A stretch of 64,000 nucleotides of DNA, taken from the NCBI GenBank assembly GCA_024305405.1, contig JAKNDB010000068.1, forward strand, positions 5,819,501 to 5,883,500, in the 5' to 3' direction. Each line of letters opens with the position of its first letter. Within the stretch, counting starts at the first letter, position 1. The stretch comes from Dirofilaria immitis. Lineage: Eukaryota; Nematoda; Chromadorea; Rhabditida; Onchocercidae. The notes under the pieces were generated by a model. That model worked only from the letters and a program-made list of their open reading frames with translations. It was not told the DNA's origin and ran no database searches. A program made the translations under genes and the position numbers. Of this stretch, positions 11,759-24,656 are shown in pieces.

Positions 11759-14147
11759 TCATCATTCGGGGTAGAAAGATACAACGAATAGGATATAAGG
11801 AAGAAAAAAATTAATGAATAATTATGAATTTAAAAATTTTGTCCCATTTATTAATATAAGTTAAAAGCAAATTTTTGGCATATAATTTTTCTCAAAAAGA
11901 AATTTACTTTAAAAAATTAAAATAATTTCAAATATATTTTTAGATTTCTTTTTCCAACCTCTGCTCTCTTTATTAAATAAAGAAAAAGAAAAAAAATTTT
12001 TGCATGTTTTAGATGGAATTTTCAGAAATTCTCGATTTTTTTAATTTGTGACTTAAAAAAGCATTCGAGAAATACTTGCATAATTATTTAACTTTCCGCT
12101 TATTAATAATTTAGGCTCATTATCGTCACAAAATTTCATAATCGCATGTTAGGGATGATGATGGTAATGATGACAGAGGTCAAGTTATAGGTCATTTACG
12201 AAAAATGGAGGGAGAAGTTGTTGACTACATATATGCAGATATATGTTCACTTTATTCCATAACATTCCTTTATTGCATAACATAGTGTGTCATTTATCGT
12301 CGGTAAGCGATCATTTCTCCTAGTCATCTCTAAATACTGGATGACCAGGAAATGACCATAAGTGATCGATGATAATGACTACAGGGATCAATATGACAAC
12401 TTATCGATGAAAGTATGACCTCTTTCTTATTTTTGTTTATTTTTATTTGTTTGCTTTTTTACTTTTCTTGCTACTTTTATATATTGAAAAGTTTAGTTCT
12501 ATTTTAAACTAAAATATTCTCCGTGTTTTTTAAAATTTGAAAACATTTTTGCTCGAAAATTATTCTATTCCTTTCTTGATTTCTCTATTTTAATTAATTT
12601 ATTGTTAATTAACATTTAAGAATATTTGCATAGTTTATAGCACTATGATTTAATAATATTTTTATTTTTTTATTGCTAATAATTTAATTAAAATTCAAGA
12701 TTATTTGCGTAGTTTTAGCATGAAAATTATTATCCTTCAACAATTATTTTTATTTCATAACATAGGATATTGTTATGCTAATTAATTCTTATCAAATATT
12801 TTCCATAATTTTTTTGTGCTTAATTTTACATAGTTAATTTTATTCCAATATTCTTTTAATTATTCAAATATTTTACCAAATTATCTAAAAAAATATTTGA
12901 TAGTGTCTTTAAATAAGAGTATTAGAATTTTCAAATTTATCGAACACATAAATAAATTTCATTCTTTCGTTTCACGCATGATTAAAAATAATTTGTTGCA
13001 TAAGAGATTGTATTTTGAAATTAATAACTGTAGTTAAATATTATTCTAATTTTATTAAAATAAGAGCCAAAAATCTGAAACTATTAAATTGCCAACGGAA
13101 TTTATATCAAATATCCCATAGTTTGATATTAATTATTCTCGTGATATAGATAAATTTATGCTAATTTTCTTATCAACACACATAGCACATTATTTTATAA
13201 CTATAAGCTATACATAACACATTAAATGTAAAAGTTTCAGGTATTTCTTTCAGAATGTTTCCTTCCATCTCTTCTTTCTAAAACATAATTTAGGTTTTCT
13301 AAAATCGCTAACCTAAAATTTGATATATTAATTTAAAGAAATTGAGGAAAATGATATCAGATTTTCAGTGCAAATCTTATTTCTTCCATAAAATTAATAA
13401 CATTATTTTATTAGTTACAATGTAATACTCAAATTTTGCCATCTTCGATTCAAATTTTAATTTTGTAATAATTATATAATGAATAATATTATGCTGAAGG
13501 TGTAATTATTTTAAAAATTCATTCATTTCATAAGTATCACTTATCTCTTGTCAGTACAGTAGCGTAGATAAACGGAATTTATTTCCTTTACCTTAAAAAA
13601 AGAAAAAAACAGTAACTATTAATTTTAGTAATTCCGTATAATATCACTACTCCTTTTATTGATTTCTATCACTACACTGTGTCGTATATTTCTTTTGATC
13701 ATCGCTTTCTTTAGTAATATTTTTTTATCAATTACAGATGTGGAATGTAAAATATTAATTTTCGATTATCACACCACACTTTTTATCAATTACAGAGTGT
13801 ACAGTATTACTCCCTAATTTGGATTTCTTACTTTCAGTTTCTTTCAATTAATTCACTGATATTTGCTGCTAATATTTGTTTAATATTATCTAATTAAAAA
13901 TAACTGAAAAATACAAATTATCGAAGTACTGTAAAGTCGATAAAAGAATTTAACATTCAAATCTATTTATAATTTCTGTGTTAAGCTAGCAGTAATAAGA
14001 ATATCAGTGCATTTAGTTAAACAGTTACAGAAGGAATAAGAATTCGAGTAATTTAAAATAACCCGGTGCAACTATAACGGGATTACCCTTTGGGATACCG
14101 TTACGGATACCGGTGCGGGAAATTACTAAAAGGACCATTAATAATAA

Positions 14148-17100
14148 ATGGCAGAGCAATTATCAACTCTCTCTCGAGAAACATTTCGAGAATCAATTCA
14201 AAATCAACGGGAACAAGCAATACCTCAATCATCACAACAATTAAGAATAGAAGTTTCCGGTCAACGAAATGAATTATCGTTATTATCAGAAGTGCTTTTA
14301 CAGAGAATTCCGATCATCTCCCGAGCGATAATTGACAGCGTACTTATAGACGGTGTACGTGAACTACTTCTGTCGTCTTCTTCATCGCTTCAACAATCAT
14401 ACTTACAGCAAATTCTACAACAAGCTCAGCAATATACGCGAACATCTCAACAAAGACACCCTGAAGAAAATAATCAATTTATCATACAACTACCCGTACA
14501 AACTAATCAGCAACCGCATCAACAACCTATCAGAATGTTTCAGCAATCGCATGCAGAACAATCTTTGCTACAGATACCTCTACCACTGCAGATGTTGCAT
14601 CTGATAAATTCTGGAAATAACAATAATCAAATGCTCTTGCAGCTTTCACAACTATTAGCAAATTCGAATTTACGCTCTCGAGGATCTTCAGTAGCATTTC
14701 AAGAATCATATATGCAAACAATGGAATCATTATTACCACAAACATCCCAACAAGAGAATTCACAAAGTAGCCATTTTTGCACCAGATTACCTCAACAAAC
14801 AAATCGGTGCTCGCAACAACAACAACAAATATTAGACGTATCGCAGCAGCAACGTATTCCCGGAACTCAGCAACTATTATTACAAATATCTCAACAAATA
14901 CCAGTCTTCTCACTGCAGCAACCGACTCAACAAATGGAGCCACTACTCGTTCGAGTTTTTCAACAATCTTCTCAGCAACCATGTGCAGAAGGGAATAGAG
15001 ATTCATTGTTACAGGCACCTCAACAATCGGTACAATCAATCCAGCAGCCGATAGTACAACCAATCCAGCAAATTCCAGTACAATCTTTGCAACAAATGTT
15101 ATCAACTCAGCAAGCACCAATACAGTCATCTCAACAGTCTCCGATATTACCAATTCAGCAACCGAATCCAGAAAGGCCTTCAATTTTTTAGATATATCTC
15201 GAGAAATGGCGGAAACTGTGCAGCAATTGCAATCCAATCAACCTCCCATCTCATCTGAACAATCAATTTCACAAAGAATTCAACAAATACTGGAAATGTC
15301 GCAACAACCGATGTCAGAACAGAGGAGGATGAATTCAGAAAGTGCTTCTTTCCCACTCACTCAACTTGCGCAAACGTATCAACAACAATCAAATCAGCAG
15401 ATGCTTCAACAACAGAAAAATGAAACAATTCAAGAATCATTACTTGCACAATTTATTCCTTTGGAATCGATGGATGCACCTATGGGGATTTTACAAGTAT
15501 CAGAATCAGAATTGCAGACATCCCAACAAACATCACAAGTGATTCACGGTTCGCTTGAAATACCTCAAATATCACTTTTGAATTACCGCCGCAACAATTC
15601 ATGCGAATCATTCAGCAATGTCCATACAATGGGCCATCATGTCAGGAATCATCAGTACAATCAGCTCGAAAATCATCAGTGCAATCATATCGAGGGTCAT
15701 TTTACAACCACATCAAGATTCTTTTGCACATTTACGTCGGGAATCATCACATCAAGGACCATCATCGACACAAGTATGTCAACAATCACCATTACGTCAA
15801 GAATTATCTGTACGACTAGCCGAAGAATCACCTCTACGCTCAGATCAAAGATCATCTGAACGATCACGCCAAATATCATCTACATCACTACGTCATGAAT
15901 CATCTACACAGTCATCTCGACACCATTCACTTTCGCTGACAAATCAAATTCAAAAATTACCGCCACAAACTGCTACACCAGTTACTATTTATAATACTAA
16001 TGAATTTCAGAGAACATCTGCAGAAGGTTTGCTCATCGAGTTTTATATCACTTAAATAAATTTAGACCATTGGATTAAATAAGAGTTCCTTAAACAAGAA
16101 TCATATCATCTCTCTCTCTCCTCTCTCCTTCTCTCTCTGTTTCTCTCTCTTTTGTCTCTCCTTTATTTTCTAAGTGAATTAAAATTGTTTAATTAAATTT
16201 ATAAGGTATAATCAGAATTTTTATTTTTCTATGTGCAGACAGTCATAATAATGAGAGAATCAATGCAAACGAGGAAAATAGAAGATCCATTTCGAAGGGA
16301 AAAATAATTTATCGGTAAGTGTGAACTACGCATATATACATTTATGTTAATTAGTACATCAGAAACATATTGTTTGCATTTAAATCTTTTTTTTTTGTTA
16401 TTTCTTGTAAGATTTGATTGATTCGTATTTGAAGATTTTCTGTTAAGCATAATTTATCGGCACCTTTTTATTTCAGTCACTATGAATCATTTAAAGAATT
16501 TCATTTACTAAGTAAATTTTAATTAATTTAAAAAGAAAATATTTTGTCTTTTTTTTGAAGTCTATCTTTCAACTTTAATTACCTACGATAATTTTAATTT
16601 TAGAAGACATTAGAAGCAGCAACAACAGAATATGATGATATGGAACGATTAGAAATAGCGATAACTGAAACTTCAAGACCCGAAAATTCAGAACCACAAC
16701 AAGCAATAGCTGATAATGCTTCAGGTTCGTTAATTGATATAAATTTTCGCATCAAATATTAGTATTGTAATAATACTAGTGATACTAATAATAATAGTAT
16801 TAATAATAATACTAATACTAATGATTATAAAAATAATAATAATACCAATAATAGTAATACTACTACTACTAATAATAATAATAGTAATGATAAATAATAC
16901 TAATAATAACAATAATAAATAATACTAGTAATAGTGATGGTAATGATGATCATAACGACAACGACAACGATAATGATAATAATAATGACGATAAATATTG
17001 TTTTAATATGACATAATCGATATGTCTCGATATTAAACAAAAATATTACATATATCTTAAAATTATTTATCTAGCATAAATGGTTACGCTGCATGATTTA

Positions 17101-17960
17101 GAAGTTAAAAAAAAAGGGATAATTGTTTCATTATAATTAGATTCCTGTTCATCACATACTATCGCAATCAATGATAAGTTAAGACTCGAAATTCAATTCA
17201 AATTTCGGATTTAACAGTTGCAGCTAATGAGAATATGGGAAGAATTATGGAATACTTGGATTCGCGTCATATTCCTGGTCTAAATGACAACAATTCAGTA
17301 CCATTTAATAGCGATTATTTGGCATCTCTGATATTAACATCACTAGCTACACTAACATCGACTTTAAGTAATCAGCAAACACAGTCTGATTTTCCACGAA
17401 ATGATATTGTTACATCATTGTTGCTCAATCGTGTTTTAAATCTCAGTGAGACTAATTGTCATATGGACAATAATAGAAATGATGATATGGCAACGCAATC
17501 TAGAAATGACCTTTATCAAGCAAGTTTATTTTATTTTGTCCTTTTAAATTTTGATTAATACGATACACATATCATATTTCGGTGTTATTCCGAAATATGT
17601 GAAATTATATCATGCTGTCCATGTCATATATTATCGATTCCACTTTTTGTCGGTTACATTTATTAAAATTGATTAAGAATTGTCAGTTAATATTTGGAAT
17701 ATTTTTACCTTTTGCGCATTTTTGTTCTATCAAGATTTTCAATCTTTTTAATTGAAATGTTAATTTATTTCACTATCTGTTTCTCATCCTTTAATATGCA
17801 TTTTTTCCGTCTATTGTGGAAAATCAAGAACTATTCATTGCAGATACTCATTGAAGATGAAGCAACAATGCAAGAATTGAGGAGACGTTTGGCTAATCTA
17901 AGCGCAAGGATTGAAAGTTTATCATATTTGATAAATAATGTTATGACTTCTAATTCATAA
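14148..17960 (+). CDS. Glutamine-rich multi-exon protein, several one-base frame breaks
   Basis: The start MAEQLSTLSRETFRESIQNQ at 14148 follows AATAA. A long first exon, 14148-16026, is dominated by QQ/SQQ/IQQP repeats (for example IQQPIVQPIQQIPVQSLQQ) and then turns Ser/Arg-rich. The frame shifts near 15172-15174, 15585 and 15700-15703; each is one base short beside a short A or T run. Further exons: 16239-16314, possibly 16477-16511, 16604-16724 (KTLEAATTEYDDMERLEIAI), 17224-17523 (NMGRIMEYLDSRHIPGL) and 17844-17960, which ends in a heptad-like helix (LRRRLANLSARIESLSYLIN) and a stop. The 16604-16724 to 17224 junction is in phase; others do not close without an added base. Roughly 800 residues. 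I recognise no domain; low-complexity Q-rich plus a C-terminal coiled coil suggests a scaffold or regulatory protein, which is inference only. Confidence 0.68.
16108..16161. repeat. (CT)n tract in an intron
   Basis: Pyrimidine repeat, mostly TCTCTC, lying between the large Q-rich exon and the exon at 16239. It may help define the downstream acceptor or be a simple microsatellite. Confidence 0.75.
16755..16990. repeat. Degenerate (AAT)n/(GAT)n trinucleotide repeat in an intron
   Basis: More than 200 bases of AATAATACTAATAATAG-type triplets, passing into GATAATGAC and CGACAACGA triplets at the right end. It sits inside the intron between exons 16604-16724 and 17224-17523 of the Q-rich gene. 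Confidence 0.8.
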
Positions 17961-19277
17961 CTTATCAACAATCATTTATCAGTTGGTTTGTTTTTCTTTA
18001 TAGCAATACATTCATTTGATTACCAATTAAGATTTTCTTGTTTCTCAGTTATTTTTTTCCATTCATTTTTCAGAATAACGAATATATTTGCATTTATAAG
18101 AGCAAAAATAGAAGATTTATATCCTACATGAACGGATTGGTTCACGACAAATTTCGTCTAAATGCTATTCATTTTGTACATTTTTTCATTGTGATTGTAA
18201 TTGATGGTACTTTTTTCCTTTTTTTTTTTAATATAAAATATAATTATGTTTCGTTTCTTTTTCTTTTTGCTTTTTTCATTTATCTATTTGTTTTTTTTTT
18301 TCATTTTTCTATTCATGATGAATATATTTTTTTTTGTTATGAATTTTTTCCCATAGAAATAATGAAATGATATATTTCTTTATGCTTTACCAGTGAAAAT
18401 TATCTATCCAAGGAACATCTGAAAACTTAGATATATCAACAAAAACACACCGACATATACATATACATGTAAGTATGTTATTTTATTTGCCTAATTAAGA
18501 TGAATATAATCTTTGTTTCTTACTCTTTCTAGAAGTAATGAAAAAGCATTTTATTTCCTTTCTTATCTTTGGAAATTATTAGGTAACATTTTGTATGGTA
18601 ATTTTCAGTCTTATTATTTCTATTGAAAGGCAGAAATAAAACGAACTTGCGTGAAAATAAATACGTAAGTGTATTACTTTATCTATCTATTTAAAATGAA
18701 CATATTTTCTGCTGAAAAATAAAATCCTGATATCTAAAAATAAAAATAATGGGAATGAAAGTTTGTTGTATCCTTAAAAATTGTCGTCTAGAAACACTTA
18801 GTGAAATCTGCACTTAAGTATGCGTAAGGTTTGTATATGTATGTTTTTTAATTCTTTCATTTTTGCCTTATGAAATAATTCAATTCCGAATGAATTCATC
18901 GTTCGTAAACTTTCGTTAGAAAAAATTTACTGACCGACAAGAATTGTAAATTAATTTCATAGGTTTATGAAATGATAGATATGACTTTTAAGTTCTCTTG
19001 TGATGCTGCTAATGATAATTAAATTAGTTTACTTTTTTATAATATTACATCAATAGTACTATTATTTTCTATAGATATTGACATTAGCGTGCCAGTAATT
19101 AGAAGAATATAATTTTAAAAAAACTCGAATATTTTTCAAATTAATAATTAAATGATGTATTTATTGATTCCCATATTTGTATATGCGTATAATTACATAA
19201 ATTATTGTCAGTTTCATTCATCATAATCTTCAATTGTAATTATCTTCTCGGGAACAAGAACGAATTTATGGAGAATT
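17961..19277. other. Intergenic region between convergent genes
   Basis: About 1.3 kb between the stop of the Q-rich gene (plus) and the stop of the Cys-rich gene (minus). AT-rich with long T runs at 18050-18350, where a long open frame is pure F/I/Y low complexity. No gene seen. Confidence 0.55.
19160..19165 (-). terminator. Candidate polyadenylation signal of the Cys-rich gene
   Basis: AATAAA on the minus strand about 113 bases beyond the stop at 19278. Confidence 0.4.
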
Positions 19278-20316
19278 TCATCTACTTCGGGAAGTATTTT
19301 TATATTCATCATAACCCTTCCAACGTTGCTTAGTAAGATGCGTGTACTGTATACCACCACCATAACAATTCATATTACACTCTCGTCCGAGACATTTTAA
19401 ACATGCCAGTTTATAACAATGTTTAATTTCTGGTATGCAACGCATTCGCTTCTTCTTCTTCTTTCTATATTTTACTTTTACTGTACGCCAAAACTTCTCC
19501 TCACAAATACGTGTCGCACGAATAAAGCAATTATCATTCCAACAATTTAAATCATTTGTTGGTCTTCCGTCGATTGTTAAACATTTTACATCACAATGTT
19601 CCATAAATGGTGTTGTCTTTGCGAAGATGCAATTATTTACTGCCATTGGACATTGTTGAATAGTTGATAATGATATTTCTTTTACGTGTAATGGATGCCA
19701 TATTATCTCTCCCGTATTTCTCATTTCCGTTTCATTTTCTAATTTCATATTTTCTTTTGTTGTTCTCGATGATTCTGTTTGTAATTGAGCCTTTTTCTGT
19801 ATAAATTGAGACAACTATGAGCTATGATGTTATGATGCCCTATACTTTTAATCAAATTTTTTAATTTTAATGAATAATAATACATTTATATAATATTTTC
19901 AATGTCTTCCGCATAAATATAATTTCACGTACGTATGTCATTCGTTAAAATTACAAGAAACGATGGGTAATAGGATTAATAAAGTAATTCCAAGCAAGTG
20001 TAATTAACAAAAATTAACAGGAAAAAGCAATCTTATACAACTTTCAACTTCTTAAATTTGTTACTTTTAAGGTAATTTTAGATTATCGCTAGATAGTTAT
20101 TAGTTCTTATACAGTTAGAAAATGTAACCCCTGTTCATATTTTTTGAAAAATTTGATAAGTGTTGAATTGCATTCAGCCAAAATTTGTTGCTTTAAACCA
20201 ATCGGTATTTCACGTAGTTCAAAACGATGACGTATATCGATAAAACTACTACATCGTAATATGATAGTAATCAGCAATGTTAAATATTTCAGAATAATAG
20301 AAGCAGCAGCAGTCAT
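19278..20316 (-). CDS. Secreted cysteine-rich protein of unknown family, two exons
   Basis: Exons 20316-20113 and 19796-19278, joined in phase 0 (donor ACT|GTATAAG, acceptor TTTATACAG). The ATG at 20316 opens MTAAASIILKYLTLLITIIL, a good signal peptide. About 240 residues. The N-terminal half is polar. The C-terminal half carries about 13 cysteines in pairs (NNC, EHCDVKC, NCWNDNC, ICEEKF, RCIPEIKHC, ACLKCLGREC, MNC), split by a strongly basic KYRKKKKKRMR segment that could be a furin-type site or a nuclear/heparin-binding patch. The frame is intact, unlike most genes here. I do not recognise the fold; a secreted ligand, or a nematode-specific cysteine-knot-like protein, is possible but unproven. 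Confidence 0.72.
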
Positions 20317-21321
20317 TGTATAAATTTTTCTATCAAAAATTTGAAATAATACAAATTATTAACCGTACAGTAAATTCCTTCCATAGAACAGTGATTGAAT
20401 TAACATTTATCTCAATTAATATAGCATTTGAATTTGAGGCAAATAAAATTTATCAAACAAAATAAATCATTGAAGAGAAATTTTTATTAAATTTGAGAAA
20501 GGTAATACATTCTGTATCTGTTTGGATTTATATGTTTTTATTTTTACATAATTAAAAAATTTTTTTTCGACCTTTAATACATTTGCATTCTCCAAGATAT
20601 TAGCAGTTTTTAGTATTTTAATTAAAAATTTGAAGCAATGCTGTTACAAATTTAGGTCTTTTCATTCAGGATCTACCAATTCATATATTCGATTCTTCCA
20701 CCGGCCATTTTTTTGACAGATATACGAATATCAAAAAGTTTTTTATAATCTTTAATTTTTCAAATCTGAGACATCATCATTCTAAATTCTCAATATGAAA
20801 ATTTTCTGAAAGCATTTCACATTACATTTTAATAATATTTGAAAAAGAAAAAAATAACTAGATTTTATACAATGATACGTTTGATAACAATGGTAATGAA
20901 TATTGGTGGCTGAAATAATAGAAAAAATGCTGTGAAACTGTATTAAAATTGTAAATATGAATTAAAAGATTCAACAAAACAGAAAATTTGATGATAATAT
21001 TTCTCAGTCCTCATTACTTGATAATATCTCGCCATTATTCCTTGAACCAAAATGGATTTAAAAACAATAAGAATATATTGTCCTCTTAAATTAGTTTTAT
21101 GAAATTATGGAATAAATTCAGAAAATTTGCAGCGAAAATTGTCGGAAATAATCTAAATTCATACAAATGTTTTATGTCTTTCATCAGACAAAATGTATAA
21201 TTTTATACTATTATTGTTTTCAAATTACATAAATTACTAAGTAATATTTACACGCATAATGCGAAAAATTGTAAGACCTGCAAGTAAAGTTTACTGCCGT
21301 TATTGTTAGAGATTCATTGCT
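20317..21321. other. Intergenic, no gene seen
   Basis: About 1 kb of AT-rich DNA upstream of the Cys-rich gene and downstream of the second RMD-like gene, both on the minus strand. It should include the promoter of the former. No motif stood out. Confidence 0.5.
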
Positions 21322-24193
21322 TTATCCAAATTTCTCAAGAAAAAAAGAAACTGTGTCATGAACATTCTCACATTCGCGGATTTCTCTTATTGCAGCGTGT
21401 CGTATCTGAAATTTTCTTGGTCTGTATAATAAAATCTTGCATTAAAACAGTGACATAGTGACGAAATAATAATGCATACAACTGCAATTAATTTATTACT
21501 AATCGTACATCAATTCGAATTTTTAAATGAACGGTCTTCCTAAATCCATAAAAATCAAGATTGAGAATGCTCAACAACAACTTACCAAATTATATACTGC
21601 AATCTAAACTGACCAAATTATATACTGCAACAAGCAATTTTACGCTGCATTTTTTCAAATAATAAAAACGCACTAGACCGGATTATTAAATGGATTTATA
21701 ACGCATAAAGAAGGAACGAAATTTAAAAAAATAATAACGAAATACATTAAAAATTTTGTTGAATAAAATATAAAAATTAAGAAACAAAAAATATTGGAAA
21801 AAATTGTATTGCCCAGCAAAAAAATAAATAAATAATAACTTCAGGATTTACCGTAATGTCAGCAACCGAATCACAATGTTTTTCAAGACTTCCTTAAAAG
21901 AATTACATGCATCCAACCGAGATTTTGGAGTATTCAATTGCTTTTGGGCTAATCCAAGATGATACTGGTTTTGAGGACATTCACTTTGCTGTAAATTACT
22001 CTTTTCTAAATTTTGAAAAATTTTATATCAAATAAAAGAGCAGTTCCGTTTAGAAGAGTAAATACTATGCATTTCGAATTTGATAATTCTCAAAATAATT
22101 TTACAAATTTTCTGAAATTGATTTACAATCCGCACTCACACTTATTTCATCGGTAGTTCGTCCATATAATATTGATAAAATTTTAGTTATAAATACTATT
22201 TTATTATAAAATGACGTCCAATCAAGTATATATTTAGAATGCATAGAACAGTCAAGTGAAATAAGTAATATTCACTACTTTCAACAGAATAACTTCTAAA
22301 ATTTGATTCTAAAAGCCTTCGATCTTGCAAAAAATGTTCAAAATAATGCATGTCGGCCATTCAAAAATTTTGGACAGCTTGTTTCGTAAATATCGAAAAA
22401 GTAGACTCGCAAAATTACGAGAATTCAACTAACTTTCAGTTTCATCACCCGTAGATGACAGTCAATGGCTTGTTGGTATTCACCGAGCTCATATTTCGCA
22501 ATACCTAAAAACGTAATTCAAAATAACGTAGTACAAAACCAATCATAAATTCAAATCAACATGATTCAAATAACGTAATGCTCCAAAGTATTAAATGCGA
22601 ATTTTGCAGATTTGATAAACAGAAACCGTAACAGTTTACTGCTGTGAATGAGACTAGCGAATAAGTTTAACAAACTAAATAAAATTCCCGCCAATGAAAT
22701 GGATTTTATAAACTCTAAATTAAAAGAAAAAAACCTTTGCTGCCTCTATTAATTAAATTTGTTTGCAATTTTTAAAAGTAGCTAATTTATCCTATTTAAT
22801 ATTTTAATTATGAACAAAGCAAAATATCCATCTACATCTAATGGACAGAGCTACTGCTGATGACAAATTTTTCGGAAAAAATTTATCCATTAGTTTCTCA
22901 AATAAATAAATTATAAAATCAAAATAAACAATATACGTTACCTAAATAATACCATACTTGGGGATCTACACTATCAATAATCAACGCTTTTTCAAGTTCA
23001 TTGATTGCTTTTAATAATCGTTTTCCTTGTTTCCATATTTCGATCTTTTCAACATGATAAGACCATACCTGGAATTTTGATTAGTTCGTGAATTCAAAAC
23101 TTGTGTCTTCAGGATATACCATTATATAAAACCTATTTTAACAAGAGAAAAGAAAAATTCAAAAAGTGTTACCACTTGTGGGTTTCAGCTCGCAAATCTC
23201 CATCTTCTTCAATTGTAGATGCTTTGATTGCATAACGATGAGCCTTAAATATTATTAGGTATTTGCATATAAGATATAAATTATTACTGAATTTTGTAAA
23301 TGCATAAAAACTGTAAAAGATTAATGTAGAACTATTTTTATAGCTGCTGGCACTTCTGCAATTCAGTTAAATCTAAGATGCTGCCAACACCGTAACTTAT
23401 TGTGCTCATTGTGCGCTGCCTTAGTGAAATATGTAACACTTCAAAAACAGAAATGAACAAATCAGAAGATAATTCTTTTTGATTATTTTACTTCAACATG
23501 CTGGATTTTGAAAAATTTAACAAAATGAAAAAATACTTTGCGCAAGATCTTCCTTCGTAATCTATCATCACTATCAAACCTGATAATTTGATGAGCTTTT
23601 TCCAACGAATCAATCGCACATCTACAAATAAATAAAAATATCAAAATTAAAGAGAAAAGATATCTAAACATCTATTTGCTCAATAATTTCAAATCCTTTA
23701 AACAAAGCTCGACAATGATGAAAAATGACTGTCATGAATAATGCTATGCCAAGTTCAAATGCGGTGTCTCTACAGAACACCAAAATAGTTTTTTTTCCTA
23801 TCTGCAATGATTGATACTCATCGTTTCAATTATAAGATAAACATTTCAGAATAAATTATGGTTATTAAATTACCTCAAGTAGGATCCACTGGGAATGTTT
23901 TGCCGATATTGTTCTTCGATATAGTGACGTTTACCGATAACATCCGCAAATTTGAAATAAAATTCATAGAAATCTGACCGGTATTTCCTCCTAAGCGATG
24001 AAAGAAAATTTTAAGGAAAAGCAAAGAGCAATAAGAAACATCAAGAATTTAACCAAAAAGAAGAATACCATTTTTCATCATCATCTAGAACAGGGCTTGA
24101 ATCAACTGAATCCACTATACCAACTGTCAAGTATCCTACCGAACCAACAATACATGTCTTCATTAAGGGGTATTTCCATAACCTTGTCACCAT
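21322..24193 (-). CDS. RMD/FAM82-like TPR protein, downstream tandem copy
   Basis: Start at 24193 directly after a TTCAG acceptor. Exons seen: 24193-24069 (MVTRLWKYPL plus a hydrophobic segment, CIVGSVGYLTVGIV), 23990-23874, 23769-23670, 23621-23537, one near 23420-23350, 23243-23173 (AHRYAIKAS...ETHKW), 23068-22942, 22504-22434 (GIAKYELGEYQQAIDCHLRV), 21988-21852 and 21405-21322 (ends FFLEKFG, stop). The order HKW-YGL, helical AINELEKALIID, PQVWYYLG and a C-terminal TPR pair matches the regulator of microtubule dynamics family (RMDN1/3; C. elegans RMD), whose members bind microtubules or membranes. Frame breaks, each one base short, lie near 23046-23060 and at the T5 run 21879-21883. Exons at 23769-23350 do not phase cleanly. 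The 71-nt exons are conserved with the upstream paralogue. Confidence 0.68.
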
Positions 24194-24196
24194 CTG
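24194..24196 (-). promoter_or_regulatory. Likely spliced-leader acceptor abutting the start codon
   Basis: On the minus strand the sequence TTTTGCATTCAG is followed immediately by ATG. An acceptor with no upstream exon directly before the start is typical of nematode trans-splicing. The gap from the upstream gene's stop is only about 460 bases, as expected for an operon. Confidence 0.5.
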
Positions 24197-24656
24197 AATG
24201 CAAAATTCTGAAGCGGTCAATATAATTGATGAATACTTGAAAGTCCGATGATAATATCTATAGAAATAAATTATTTTGTTACTACAAATAGAGATAATTC
24301 ATAATAACTAACTAAAACCGAAGTCCAAAGGTTATACAATGTATCGTATAATATGATCTAATACATAAGATTAAAAATTTAATTGTTCAAACTTGAAATT
24401 AAAAAACAAAAGGATTTGACTACTTGTTGGAAATTATCACAAATGGAAAGAAGAGCAAGAATGCAAAATAAATTTTATACCACTAATACAGACATTCAGA
24501 ATCGAAAGATACATCAAGTAGTCTCAATCACTTATTCTTTACTGATAATAATTATTCACAACGAAAAGAAAAAATAGTTTATGTTTAAAATTTGAAACTC
24601 TTCGTAAATTCTAATATGACTATAAAAAAACAAATGGATATCTAGGAGTAAAAAAA

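Larger units (their letters stand above)
7636..14147. other. Long AT-rich intergenic stretch
   Basis: About 6.5 kb with no convincing multi-exon gene. Contents noted: a possible secreted first exon at 8793-9026 (minus), a pyrimidine-rich (CT)n tract at 11695-11758, and otherwise low-complexity A/T runs. I saw no tRNA cloverleaf or rRNA. Confidence 0.5.

Noticed and set aside
14530..15237. Minus-strand open frame of 235 codons rich in V, A and E
   Set aside because: It is the antisense of the CAA/CAG-rich Q-repeat exon; reversing such repeats gives TTG/GTT codons and removes stops. The plus strand has the start, splice sites and downstream exons.
18038..18370. 110-codon plus-strand frame
   Set aside because: Almost only F, I, Y and K from long T runs; no start context or homology.
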